DNA from: Pyrrhosoma nymphula
Lineage: Eukaryota > Arthropoda > Insecta > Odonata > Coenagrionidae
DNA: 64,000 nt
Assembly (NCBI GenBank): GCA_963573305.1
Contig: OY754339.1
Span: forward strand, 5,999,941 to 6,063,940
Direction: 5' to 3'
Of the stretch, positions 1-12,900 are shown piece by piece. Every line of letters begins with the position of its first letter. The stretch's first letter is position 1. Under the pieces are notes generated by a model, which was not told the DNA's origin, made no database searches, and worked only from the letters and a program-made list of their open reading frames with translations. The translations under genes were made by a program, and so were the position numbers.

Positions 1-366
1 CTGGTGTGGGCAGTGCACTGGCCATTGAAAACCCTCTGACCCCCCCCCCCCCCCCCCCCTCCTTTCCCTCACCATCCAGAGTCCCAACCCCTGCGTGTCC
101 GTTACTCCTGTCTTCTCGCCCTCGGTCCACTCCAACCCTTAGTTCCCCCTCCCCCTGCTGCTTCTCTCTCCTTCTTCCGACCCCCACTTACCCCCCCCTT
201 CTCCGATCCTCCCTTAGCCTCCCCCCCACTCCCTAACGCCTTGGTGGAAAACTATATATGCTCGACCTAAACTGAAGAACCCTGCACATGATTATGCCAC
301 AGTGTGGTAAATGCGTCGTGTCAAATAAATAAATCTGTGGAAGATTACCAAGTGTTTTTATTCATT
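1..366 (+). mobile_element. 3' end of a Penelope-like retroelement (PLE), 5' part outside the window
   Basis: The first 240 bases are a C-rich, G-poor tract with a run of about 19 C at 41-59. It is followed by a segment at 284-366 that recurs at 13018-13100 and, reversed, at 10985-11056. The C-rich stretch upstream of this terminal segment mirrors the layout of the clear PLE at 42392-43589, whose 3' untranslated part is also strongly C-rich on its coding strand. The terminal segment has a small stem-loop (GCCAC, loop AGT, GTGGT) and ends in AATAAATCTGTGGAAG-type sequence shared with the other PLE ends. No coding domain is visible, so the assignment rests on architecture and repeat similarity. 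A simple pyrimidine tract next to an unrelated repeat is the alternative. Confidence 0.55.
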
Positions 367-821
367 TTGAATTGGATTGGTGTTCACCATTTCCCTTCCT
401 TGGGCATTTTCATGAATTGTGCAAAATATTGTGTTTGTAAATAATCTTTTAGTCCAGGAAATGTGAATTTTGTATGTTCAAAAGCTAATCTTCACTGTGG
501 TAACAATGTTAGTGTGTTAATGTAATTTTAAATTAACAAATTTGTGTTTTAATGACTTCTTTGACAAATTTGTGTTTCAGCTTCTATTTTTTTGTTGTTT
601 GATAGTGTTGTATGTATGTATTGCTGTGAAAACTTGTGGAAAATACTGTGGTAACAAAATTAGTGTTTGAATGCAATTTTAAATTAACAGATTGCATTTT
701 AATTACTCCAGCTTCTTGTATTTTTTGCCATTTCTTAGTTTTTACATGTATACCATTGTTATAAAGTTTTGATAATTTATTTGTATCCCTCATTTCCTAT
801 CTGCAATTTTTAATTTTTCAG
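367..821. other. AT-rich non-coding stretch upstream of the first visible Ctr1 exon
   Basis: No open frame, repeat boundary or promoter element can be supported. Two imperfect copies of a segment containing TGTGGTAACAA and a following AATTTTAAATTAACA stretch occur near 495-545 and 645-690, which suggests an old local duplication. The stretch ends in a polypyrimidine run and AG at 820-821, the splice acceptor of the first coding exon, so it is probably the 3' part of a 5' UTR intron. Confidence 0.4.
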
Positions 822-828
822 AGAGAAA

Positions 829-990
829 ATGGCAGATGAACATGTGCATGATCATTTTGGGCACGGTCATGAAGGACATGATCATATGATGGGTCATGAA
901 GGACACAGTGCAACTCCAGAACCACATGACCATGTAATGGACCTTGCAGGGGCACATCCTGAAACACATTCTATGCACATGATGATGATG
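829..990 (+). CDS. Ctr1: Ctr1 coding exon 1: His/Met-rich extracellular copper-binding tail
   Basis: Starts at the ATG after acceptor TTTTTCAG (821) and the leader AGAGAAA, and ends at donor GTAGGC (991), phase 0. It encodes 54 residues beginning MADEHVHDHFGHGHEGHDHM. There are about 14 His, and Met is clustered at the end (MHMMMM). This matches the extracellular tail of Ctr1 proteins that captures copper before the pore. The last four ATG codons form a small trinucleotide repeat right at the splice donor. Confidence 0.93.
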
Positions 991-3900
991 GTAGGCTGAA
1001 ATCAATTTTCAACTCGCTATCACTATGAAATATTATTATACAACCCTTCTTTATTCTTAGATGTTTTTGTATTTATTTTTTCCTGTTTCTGAATTGTTCT
1101 CCCTTGTGTGACATTAAGCATTAGTAAGTTGGCACGTAGGCAAAGTGAAGGCTTAAATTTCATTATTTCATCATTATTTGCTTTGATTAATATTCACCAG
1201 TACCTATAAAAAATTGGTACCTGAACAGTGTGAAACAAATCAAATTATAGCGCCAACTCCCATGAAGCACACTTCACAGGACAAACTTGGCACATGTTTG
1301 ATGGAACCATTATTTCACTACCAAAGACATATTTAATTTCAATATTTTATATGGATCTGAGTTAATATATTGTGCTCCTGAATAATTAAGAAATTACACT
1401 GTATGCATAACATAATGGACTAAGGTATTATTTTCTGATTGCATGAATATGTATATCCATTACGAAAGCTAATACTTACATACTTTGTAATTTACACAAT
1501 CTTAGAGAAGTTGTGAAAACTTTGTACTTTTATTATGGATAACCCATATTTCTTGCCAAGAGTGTTTAATGTTTAGCAATTAAGGAAATGCCTTGACATA
1601 ATTGTGTCAAACCTCCACATTATATAATAAAGGAAGTAACAAAGTTGATTCGATCTCCTTCCCTATGTATTGCCATTTCACAGAGTCAACATTTTTCTCC
1701 TAGATTTTATCCAGTCTCTGATTTTCGATGAACAGAACTTGCTCATCTACACTTATAAGTGTATTTACTTAAACAAACCCTTTTCAATTCTTGTTAATTT
1801 TGTGACAGTGAGTGTGCTATATACACATAAATTCTATCATCTTTGAGCCATACATTTTTTTTTAGTTTCGTGTTCCATATCATGTTTCATTTTTCCATTA
1901 GATATGTGGCTCCTATTTCTCATTGATTAAGGGCTTTTAGGCCTAGTTGGAGGAAATTATAAATGATTATTACATGCCTTAATGAATATGTAGTAATTGT
2001 GTTGAATGATTCCTTGAAATCTGGAGTAGTTTCTTAGTATTGAAGGAGCTTCCAGAATCTCACTGTCTCAAATTATATTCTGAAAATTATTTTCTGTTCT
2101 CTATGTGAATGCATATTCAAGAAATTCACTTTCATGAACAAGTGACCACATTATGATGTTATGTAATGCAGTACGAAACTTTATTACATGTTATACATGT
2201 CTTTGGTAGTGAAATAATGGTTCCATCAATCATTTGCCAAGTTTGTCCTGTGAAGTGTGCTTCATGGGAGTCGGCACAATTATTTGATTTGTTTCACACT
2301 GTTCAGGTACCAATTTTTTTAATACGTACTGGTGAATATTAATCAAAGCAAATAATGATGTTAACTTTTCTTACCTTGATATTTTAAAAGTTTGTTCTTT
2401 ACATAATTAGAGTAGTAGTTTTGACTTTAAGGAAGGATGTTGCAGTAGAAATCATTGAATCCAATGTTGCTTTCAAAGTTACCGTTTAGTGACTCGCAAA
2501 AAAAGGTAACTTTGTTGATAAACAGTGGCATATCTGTATAGTGCCATTCTTTGCTAGCTAGCTTTACTCATTTCATTTCTACATTCAATGGGCAAGCCTC
2601 TTACTTGTGGGCCAAAGTGAAGGGCTTTGATGGTTGCTTTCGGTTAAATTTTCCCAGTCCTTGTGCTCTACACCTGGTGGTACTTGGGGAATGTTCCCAT
2701 GTAGTTCATGCCGAAGTTATGCTTGGAAGAATGACTCAATGATTGTTTTGTCTCAAATGTGAATCCTCTGGTATAATCACCCCATTTTCAGATGTTCTTC
2801 CACTTTGGTTGCAATGAGACTGTGCTCTTTGAGAGCTGGAAAATCACTAATGTTGGTGGACTCATTGGCTCTATGGTTGGGATATTCATCATGGCGGCCT
2901 TGTATGAAGGACTGAAATATTACAGGTAAAATTTTGGACATATATATGGATTTATGTCATTGAGAAAGGTGGAAAGTTATTTTTATGCTTTGCTTCATTC
3001 TATTTTCGGGAAACTCCATTGTATTTGTTGCTTGGGGGACAACATTTCACGTCCAGGAGGTTTCTTCTAGTTTAAAGGACTTTTCCAAAAATAGATTGAA
3101 GCAGTCAAATACATAGACCTCAGGCAGGGGCAGATTAAGGCTTTTGTTTTGTGGGGGATTGCTACTTTCCAAGGGTCTGGGGGGTATGGAATACCTTATT
3201 AGGGGCTGTCCATAAATGATGTCACACAATTTTGGATCAAACCATACCCCCTCCCCACCCCCTTGTCATAGTTCGTCACAAATAGTGTCACCCCCCTTTA
3301 ATGATGTCACAAACATGAAAAATTTTCTACCCCCTCTCCACGATCTGATGTTGAGAATAAGTCATAATATACAGTGAAAGTGTGGTTGTCACATGAATTG
3401 CATAGCCCCTCCAACCCTTTCACACATTGTCACAAGGTGTCACCCCCCCCCAATCGTGTGGACGTCATTTATGGACAGCCCCTAATTGCAATTTTTTCTA
3501 TCCTCCAAGAAATTACTCCACTCTTCTGACCCTGACCTCAGGAAACCTCATAAAAGCATGCATTTTTTTGCCACTCTTCTCAGGGCCAGATCTCTCACAG
3601 TCAGAGTTCCTATAATCACTCACCATATAGTGCTAGAGACTGGCTCTACTTTGTGCAATTTTAATTGCATAATTTTGTCCTAGTACACTTCTGCCTTTCT
3701 CACCCATTCCTTCTTTTATAGATGCTGATTTCTATGCTATTTCCAGACAGCACATTAACCTTGTAGCAGCACTGCAGTGACGTTGCAGCTGCAAGGTTGT
3801 AAACTTGCAGAAATGTTACATTTTTAAGGTTAAACCTTGAGGCAGCATTGATGCAAAGTTGCTAATGCACGTTTTTTAAACATTGCTGCAAGGAAAACAT

Positions 3901-6900
3901 CACAGTGTTGTGTAAGGTTAATATCCCAACCTTGTTGCAAGGTTAATATTGCAATGTTATTGCAAGGTTAATTCTCCAATGTCACTGAAAGGTTAAACTC
4001 GTAATGTTGTTGCAACATTATTTCTGCAAAATTGATTTTTGTATAATAGAAGAATGTTGCACTCCTACTGCCATTTACTGTTGCATTAGGGCTACTGTAC
4101 ACGCACTTTTCTGCTGTTTTAATAATGGCTGCTGTAAACAAAGGATTTTCAATAATGAACACTGAACCTGATGCAATATTATTATAATCATAGCCATGAT
4201 AATAATAAAAAATTCACCAATAACATGGGAAATCTGTTGAATCCATTACTTACTGTTAAATCCAACAGTAACTAATAAGACACCATTTTCAGAACCGATT
4301 AATCTCTTGAGAGAAAATTTGATCTCACTGGTCGAAGGCGAACCGCCGGACCGCGAATTATGAAACCTTGTGGAAACAACCATGCTGAAAACTTAATTAA
4401 CCTTGCCAACACAACATCATAATATCAATGTTTCTGTTGCATTACAGCTGCCTTGACGAAACAAGGTTTAATTTTTGCGCATGCATCATAAATTCTAACG
4501 GTTTGTCCATAGACCTTGAATAGATCCTATATTCAAGATCTATGGGTTTGCCCCAACAATGGGTGGGAGGAACCTTGTAGAAACAACCTTGCAGAAATCT
4601 TAATTAACCTTGCAAATACAACCTTGTTTTTTCAACGCTGCTGCAACATTACCTGAGAATTGGCAATGTTGGCAAGGTTTTCGCAGTTATAATGTAATGT
4701 TGACGTAAGCTTACGTGCCGTGTGGGATTAGTATTCCTTCCTTTGAAATGCTCTTTGACAATGCTCATCATTAAAGCCCACAAAAGGGGGTGATGATGCC
4801 AATTGCCTCATACATAAAAATTGTTTGAAGGGGGATTTCAGGAAAATTCTTTAAAAATATTTTATTTTTGGGGGAACCAATTCACCTCAGTTCATGAAAG
4901 CAATTCATAAAAAAATCACTTGGACTAGTTTCGAGGTCGCGTGTCCCTGCAGTCTACAATGCTTCTCGTATTTTATGCAGCTAATTAATAAAAAATTAGT
5001 TTTTTGATCCGATAAATGCACTTTTGGACATTATGGTATCATTTTTCTTTACAATGAGAAGGGAGTATGTTGAATGGTCGAACAATATTGTGGTAGAAAT
5101 TAATGATAAACTATTTCTAATGACGAAAGGTAGAGCCCTCACTCGAATTATCAAAATAAATTTCAATAAGGCATTTCGGCGTAAATGGTGATATTTATCA
5201 AATCAATGACACCGTGCTTCATTTATATATCAAGCGTCAAGCATTCGGAAATTAAGAACCATTGGTCAAAATACCCTTTATTTCCCAGCGAGAATAGATC
5301 ATCTTGTAAGTAACTATAAAAATTCTCTACTTCCGCGCTAGCTGCCTCCCTGACTCCTCCTGCATGACTCCTGACTGGAGTTTTGTAAATAGTGGTAGCT
5401 TACGTTGAAAAACAAGATCTTTAGGATGAATAAACTGAATAATATGTGCCAAATCTATCCACACCAATGTCTCGCACTCGTACTTATGCCATTAGCTAGC
5501 CAGATCTAGCTATGTTTTCCTTTACCGTTCATACGGAGGGTTTGGTCTGGTGGGTGGACTGTAAGATCGAAGGCAAGAAGGTCGCAGGTTCGAGACTCGA
5601 AAGTGAAAAAATTTTTCTTTTTTTTTGTTACTACCATTTTTACTAATGAAATCATATGCTTTTAAATATCAAGTCAGTTTGAATATTAAAAGTAAACACA
5701 TTATTTGTTCCCATTTTCGACTTTAAAAAAGTTACCTTTTCTGTGTCTCCGAGTAACGAATTTGGAATCACTCGCCTGCAGTTCAAAAATGAAATTCTGT
5801 CTTTCACCACGAATTCTTATTCATCATATTATACAGTCCCCTACCTCCTTCCCTCCTCCATGTGGATTCCTGAGTACAAATTTCCTTGCATCTTCTTATC
5901 GACTCTGTAGTTCCTAAAATAATCCATAGTTCCATAAATACTCACCGATCGCTTTCGTAATTTACGACGGAATATCTTGAGGAGCTGCTAACATTCTTGT
6001 ACCGAGAAAATCTCTTGGCTGTCATTGTTATAGTAAATTCTGGTAAATATAGTGAACTTCCGAGTTATATTCGTTAGCTTTCTTTTTCTTCGAAAGTTAT
6101 CAACATCGGAAATGTAAATGAATGAATACCTTTAATAAGCATTATTCTCCTTGTTATACGATAAAGCTATGTATTACGATATGGTAACGGCAATTCATAT
6201 CCTAGAGCTTTTCTCTCAGTTCTTCCCCATATGTTAAAACTATTCCCTGGCTTTCGTTGCATTAGGAGTTACATTGCATTGCTCTTTGGAGAATGCATTC
6301 ACCCATAAACTGCGACAGACTGTCGCTGAGTTCGGAGAGATGATGAGTTAAACTCCTAGTTTCTTTATGTGAAATTAAAATGGGGTGTGTTTCTCAAGCA
6401 CTTCGCAGTAAGGAACCGAAAATAATCATTCCGGTCCGTTCCATTCCTTGACATATTAAGGTGAAATTTTCCCTAACTGTCACATGCCTTTCAAGTCTCT
6501 ATCAGTGAGGTGGAGCCAACATAAATTTTAACTTCACTACTTGGCCGAAAGAGGCGCTGCAGAACTTGCCCTCAGACTTTTATGAATGCCTGTACTTATT
6601 CCTCATTGTATCCCTCATATTTTTCTGTCGAGTTTGGTATTTACCTGCGTATTCTGCTGCATTTGGTCAAAATTTATGGTAAGCCTGCCATTCCCTGTGT
6701 ATCCTTCCGTGCAGTAAAGTGAGGACACTTCCCACCATTTTATCTCCTTGCATGCATTTTTTATTTTTTTGGTGTTTTAAACTAGGAGCGGAAGTGCAAC
6801 CTTCTCCTAATCCTAAAAGAAAATGGTCATTATTACTAATGCCTCCATGTGGCGACAGATCTGGAAATATAATTGTCCTGGTGAAAAACAGGTTTATATT

Positions 6901-9900
6901 TTGTGGCCATGAGCTTTCAGATAAGCTGTAACAAAGCCATGCTGAGCCATTTTAGTAATAATAAAAAAATAATAGTAATAGTTTATTAGTCCAAAAGACA
7001 CTGTACAAAATAAGAGTATAAGGTAAGTGTATAGTTCAGAGTACCCGAGGCAAGAATGAAAAATTGCACTGTCCTAGTATATTATAAAAATGACTTATCT
7101 AAAATACATTTCTGGTATATCATTTAAAATTGCCCATTTAATGGGATAAAATTCGACAGGGTGGTGTGGTCATACCCAAAAAATTAATTTTGCAACTCTT
7201 TCAACTTCAAAAACAAACTTCCCTATTGTTTCATGGTGTAAATGTTTATAGTCTAAGATAGTTTCTCAGGTAGCACTCCTCTGAATTAGGACATGAAGAT
7301 TCCCACCCAGGTCAGACGACAATCCGTTTGTGACATTGTAAGCACAAGGAGCTCCTGTAAGATGCTATGCATGTGAAAGAGTGAAACTTTCATTTACTCC
7401 TGAGTATGAGATACTTTTTGGCTTAATTGTGATGTAAATTATCATAGTTTTATACTCAAGCTTCCTCTCTTCAAGGTAAAATTGTGTGTCGTTACAAAGT
7501 TTGTCACCTTTCTGTCTTTCATGAAAACGGACTGAAATAATAATGGCAAAATTGAAAATGTTGGCAATTATTCAATATTTCTTTTAGTGCCCTTACAGCT
7601 TTTATTTGCCTCATTTGCCACACCATTGGCACAGCTCTGAGCTGGAATTGCTGTTGTTTGACTTAGGCTGATTTATTTTACTTTAATTATTTCTTGATTG
7701 TTTTGATAATTGGATTCAGTGTGATTCCTCCCTCCCTTCAGTATGATTTAGAATTCCCTTGAGCTTTATTTCTACTTCTAATTTAGGCACTTATCTTAAT
7801 CAATTATTTTTTTCAGGGAATATTTATTTTGGCGCTCGTATAACTCCATACAGTATAGATCAGTGACAACTCCTGATGAGAAAGGGAGCATTGGAAATAG
7901 TGATCACAGGATTGTTCAGTAAGTATTTATTTTAATGAAGTGAATATCTGATGATTTTGGATGATGAGACAATTTAAAGTAGTGGTCAAAAGTTGTGTTC
8001 CAACCAGCATGAATTTCCTACTTCAGCAGTATAAAATTTGGTAACCTTTCTCATTCCATTCTTATAGTATTACCTCCACTTTCTTATATTCCACATTCTT
8101 TTATTGCCACTTTTGATCTTGTTCTACTGTCTTCCCCTGTCCCAATAAGTCTCTCTCCTTGCGCTCCTACATAGAGATGGGTCACTTTGAAAATTACCAC
8201 GGTAATTTTCGTAAATTACCATGGTATTTTTCGTAATTTACCGCACCCCTTGAAAATTACCGTAATTTTCGGTAATTTTCTAGATAATTCACCCATGTTT
8301 GAGATAATTTTTCATACAGATAAATTCCCAACATGATCTTTTAAGCCAATTCCACATTTCTGACGTGTTTAATTATAAATTGAGGAATGTTCAACTCATT
8401 TTGGCATATTTTACTTAAATTATAACATTATTGAGTAATTATTAGTAGAATATTCTTCTTTAAAATTTCTCATACTTTGACAAAAGAAAGTCACATTGCG
8501 TGTTGCTGCCGTATTTCTTTTTACAATTTTGAGAATTTCTAATAAGTTAATGCTGCATTAGGTATGTTTTAAACATCGTATCCACTCCCTTTCGCTATTG
8601 GCATTCTTATTTAACCATACATTTTCTGTTTAGTGCTTAAAACTGAAAATTACTGGAAAATTACGGTAATTTTCAAAAATTACCGTAATTTACCGTGGTA
8701 ATTTACCTCTGATGAAAATTACGGTAATTTACCCATCTCTACTCCTACATCCTGGTAGGAATTGACTATAATAGGTTTAGGCTTGTTTGTTAACGTCTGT
8801 GATATAATTTTTCTCCTCAGCTGTTGTTTTGTTCTCTGCTCCACCGTTCTAATTCTTATGCTTTATGAGTAATGATGCTATAGTATGGCCATATGTGCTA
8901 TTCCTTGTCTAATAAGTTCAATCTTTTGCAAAAATGAATACATATTCTAGATTTTCATGGGGTGAGGCTTCATGCCGTTCAAAGTAGTGGATTCAGTCTC
9001 AATTTAATGGATTAATTTTTTCTATTGAACATTTTATAAGAAAAAGTGTTCAAGGACCAGTAGCTACTTTGAAGTATTACAATAATTCACTTATTATTAT
9101 TTATTGTATTGTCAAAAATGCAAGTATATTTTTTGTAGCTAGACAAAACTGCCCAAGTGCTCCTGAGGTTTTATGCACCTAATAAATTGAGGTGATTTTA
9201 GTTAATTCGTCTTAAAATTTGTACCTAAAATCATTTGAGTGCAAGATATTTTTTTTAAACTCTTCTACTAAAAAACTATGATGGGTTTATGTTTGATTAA
9301 ATTTACTGTTTGCCCTAATGCTGTTTTTTTTCAATGTGAATGTATGTTCTGATTGCGGAAATCAATGCCTCATCTTCCATATCTCAAGTATAATATTAAG
9401 ACATTTATAGAGAGTTGTCAGAGTAAGAATACAAAATAATTTGAGCATAGATAGATGGTCTGTAGTTCTGTGATATGATAAAAATTTCAATGTCGCTTAA
9501 AATGTTCTCTCATTACAATTCTTGAACTTTTTCCATTCTCCCATGTCCATTCATCGCGTAGTGTTGTAGGGGAAGTGATACGTAAGAAAAGGTGAGTAAT
9601 AGGAAACAGATCTTATATGCACCTAGATAGCTGAGTAGTTGTAGTTGCCTGCTGTTTGAAGTAGTAGATGTATCTAGACATTAGTTACGGTTTCCTAGTA
9701 TGAACTAGATTTTATTTTGTCGCATGACATAATGATAACCAGAATTTAATCAGTCATACCTTTAACATATTATCTACTCTTTCTCTAAATTTAGCCTGAT
9801 CATCTGTGTAGATAACCAAATATGTACTTCATAATCATCAGAATTGCATGAAAATTCATTTCATATAGTTTTACAACTAGGTGTCTAATTTCTAATCAAA

Positions 9901-12900
9901 CTGTAGGAAATAGGGTGAAGAAATGGTGATTTAACAGTAATTTTAATGTGTTTAAGGATTGTCTATTCTATTGTCATTCATTAACCACTGTTTGTGTTTG
10001 TAGAGCCACTAATGGCAAATAAACATGTTAGGATGAACTCAATTCGACATTCACGTATGTATCTGATTACGAAAATCCAATATGTATTCTTGCTTCCATG
10101 TATAAAATTATCCTGTGAAACTGCCTATAATGTACATGATAGCTGTTAAAGGCATGTAAACCCACACCAAAGGATGGCTAAGAGACTTGTAGCGAGTTTT
10201 GCTATGGGAGGAATAGTGTAGGAAAAGCCAGAGTCAGCAACTTAGTGTTCACGCTGTAGTTAAAGTACAAACTTTTGGAAAGCATTTCTTGATGTAGGAG
10301 GCTGTCACATACCATGCAAACAATGCTATGACCAAGGATTTAAAAAATATTGGAAGTGGCTATGTCTGGAACATGACCATGGGTTTAACGTGAACATCCA
10401 ATGACATGCATTTTTCACATTTCCTTTGGGCTTCTTTGTAAGTTTGGGCTGACATCTGAAATTTTAAATTCAATCCTTACCTATTTTTGATTTTTCACCT
10501 ACAAATATGTATTATACTATGTCAGTTTCATTGCAGATCTAAACTAGATCTTTCATCTAGCACTGAATTCAGTCCACCATAACATTGGAGTGTTGACATA
10601 ATCTATGCAGATATTTTCACCTAAGCCAAAAAATGGCCATTAATTGCTGTGCTTTTTGCATATGGGGGCAAGGCCCCAGCCACATTGACACACCGGTTCC
10701 CGTAAGATCACCAAAGTTAAGCAATGTTGGGCCCGGATGGTGGTTGGATGGGTGACCATACATACCTTCACCTCTTGTCCCCTGTTTGCATGTGGCAGAC
10801 AGGCATGGGGTTGGCACAATGGACCGAGAAAGGTCTACGTGCCCAGGCTCCTGTAAAAGGCCCCTCCTACAAACAATCTATGTAGTTTCAACTCATGTTC
10901 ATGTTTGCATCACAGTCATATACTCAATCAAACAGGGCCACATTTAAACATAACTGTGTCAGGCTGGACCTGGTGGAAGTTGTTGATATTCATGATTAAA
11001 GTAATCTTCCACAGATTTATTGAATGGCACAATTCATTCACCACTCTGTGGCATAATAATAATAATAAGTTTATTTGTCCAGCAGACACAATGCACAGTA
11101 TTACAAATACATATGCGCGCGCCATATGGCAGGTGTATAGGACACGTCAAAAGTAAAGGCAATTATATTAACAAGTAAGACAAAATAAAGATACATCAAA
11201 TTGTAGGTGTACACTTAGATAAATATTCATTTACACTATAATAGAACTTGTCGACCAGATAATCAAATAACATTTTCTTGAACAGTGGAAATCTTTGTTC
11301 ATTTTTTAAACAATTAGGTAGGTTATTGAACAATTGTGTGCACATTGATATTGGCCCTTTGGCCACCATAGACAAGTTTGCTGATATCACATGTATGTTA
11401 TAACTTCTTCTTGTATTGTAACAATGATAACTATCATTCAGTTTGAAGTCATTCTTGTTTTTCATAACATATACAGCTGCATGGTAAATGTGTATACAGG
11501 GTACAGTTAATACTCGTAGGTATTTAAAAAGAGGTTGGCAGCGTGCATGATAGTGCTCTTTACACATGATTCTTATTATTTTTTTAATTAAAAATACCTG
11601 GTTTAATGAGGATGATGATCCCCATATTACGATTCCATATGAAATTACGGAATAGAGCAAGCCATAATATACCATTTTTAAGACATCTATGCTGACAGTG
11701 TATTTTAGCACAGATATCTGATAGTAAACTACTTTATTTTTTTTACATACCTGGGCGAATGTTTGTCCCACTTAACACATTCAATGCGGGTCGCGAATTT
11801 AAGGGAGACACTAGAAATGGAATCCCTTTTTTAAAGGGCCTAAAGTTAAAGGACCACGTCAATTGATGTGCTCCGCGCTGAATGTGTTAAGATGAGGATA
11901 AACATATAACCCCAAAAATTTTAATTTTTCTACCACCATGATATCACATATCTTACTCTGGCATTCCAGATCATCAAGCACATCTTTTCGTGGGGAAAAC
12001 ATTATCATTTGTGTTTTGCCATTATTAAGGATCATGCCATTACTGGTACCCCAATCATGCATTGCCTTAATCACAAGTGAACCAGAGTCAAATAGGTTAT
12101 TCAATACTTTACAGGAATTCATGACACTCACATCATCGGCATATATGACACATTTATTGTGCTTAGACATTAAATTCATGGGTAGGTCATTTATAAATAT
12201 TAAAAAGAGTACTGGGCCAAGCACAGACCCCTGTGGCACTCCTTTGGTGACTTGTATTGAGGATGAATAAAAAATATTGCCTTCATCATTGAAGACAACC
12301 TTCTGTTGTCGATTAGTTAAATATGTCCTTAGCCAATTCAGAGCAACACCTCTTATGCCCAGCATCTCACATTTTGTCAGTTGCATGTTATGGTCTAACA
12401 TATCAAAAGCTTTACTTCAATCAAAGTAAATCCCCATTACTCTGTTTTTTAAGTTAAATTCATTTATAATATAATTAATTGCATGAAAGAGGGCTTGCTC
12501 AGTTGATCTCCCTCTTCAAAATCCAAATTGATTGCCAGATAGAAGGTTTTGGCTTTCTAGGTAATCAATCAGTCTTTTACAATAATAATAAAAAAAAATA
12601 GACATACTCAAAGTGTGTTTATCGGCTTTATTCTTAAGGACTGGAACAACCTTGGACACCTTTAGGGCTTCAGGACATACGCCATTAGAGAGAGATTGAT
12701 TACTCAGGGACAGTAAAGGGGTTAGGATTAAGTTCTGTGGCTCTTTGATAATTTTACCAGGTACACCATCTATATCTGGTGAGTTTTTTTCCTACTCTCA
12801 CAAGATAAGAGCGCAGCTCACTTTCACTGCTAGGATTGAGGTACATTGTCTTGCTAGATCTTGTTGGGTATTTCATAATCTCCCTCGATGAGGATTGAGG

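Larger units (their letters stand above)
2926..7816 (+). other. Ctr1: Ctr1 intron 2
   Basis: Phase-2 intron of 4.9 kb from GTAAAA to TTTTTTTCAG. It holds a TA-flanked MITE (3202-3482), a repeat rich in CAAGGTT (3744-4724), a weak tRNA-like segment (5529-5602) and a LINE tail (6958-7075). The intervals 4725-5528, 5603-6957 and 7076-7816 contain no gene or repeat that I can support. Confidence 0.8.

Noticed and set aside
6..236. Pro-rich open frame at the window start
   Set aside because: It is a reading of a C-rich low-complexity tract and has no recognisable domain. The tract fits a PLE 3' UTR better.
5529..5602. Functional tRNA gene
   Set aside because: A B-box-like word is present, but no acceptor stem or cloverleaf can be formed.
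7870..7885. CTGATGAGAAAG in Ctr1 exon 3 as a hammerhead core
   Set aside because: There is no stem II between the boxes. It is coding sequence (PDEKG).
10690..10760. Functional 5S rRNA gene
   Set aside because: Only the middle of 5S is present, with substitutions, and it continues into a tail shared with another copy; hence a SINE.
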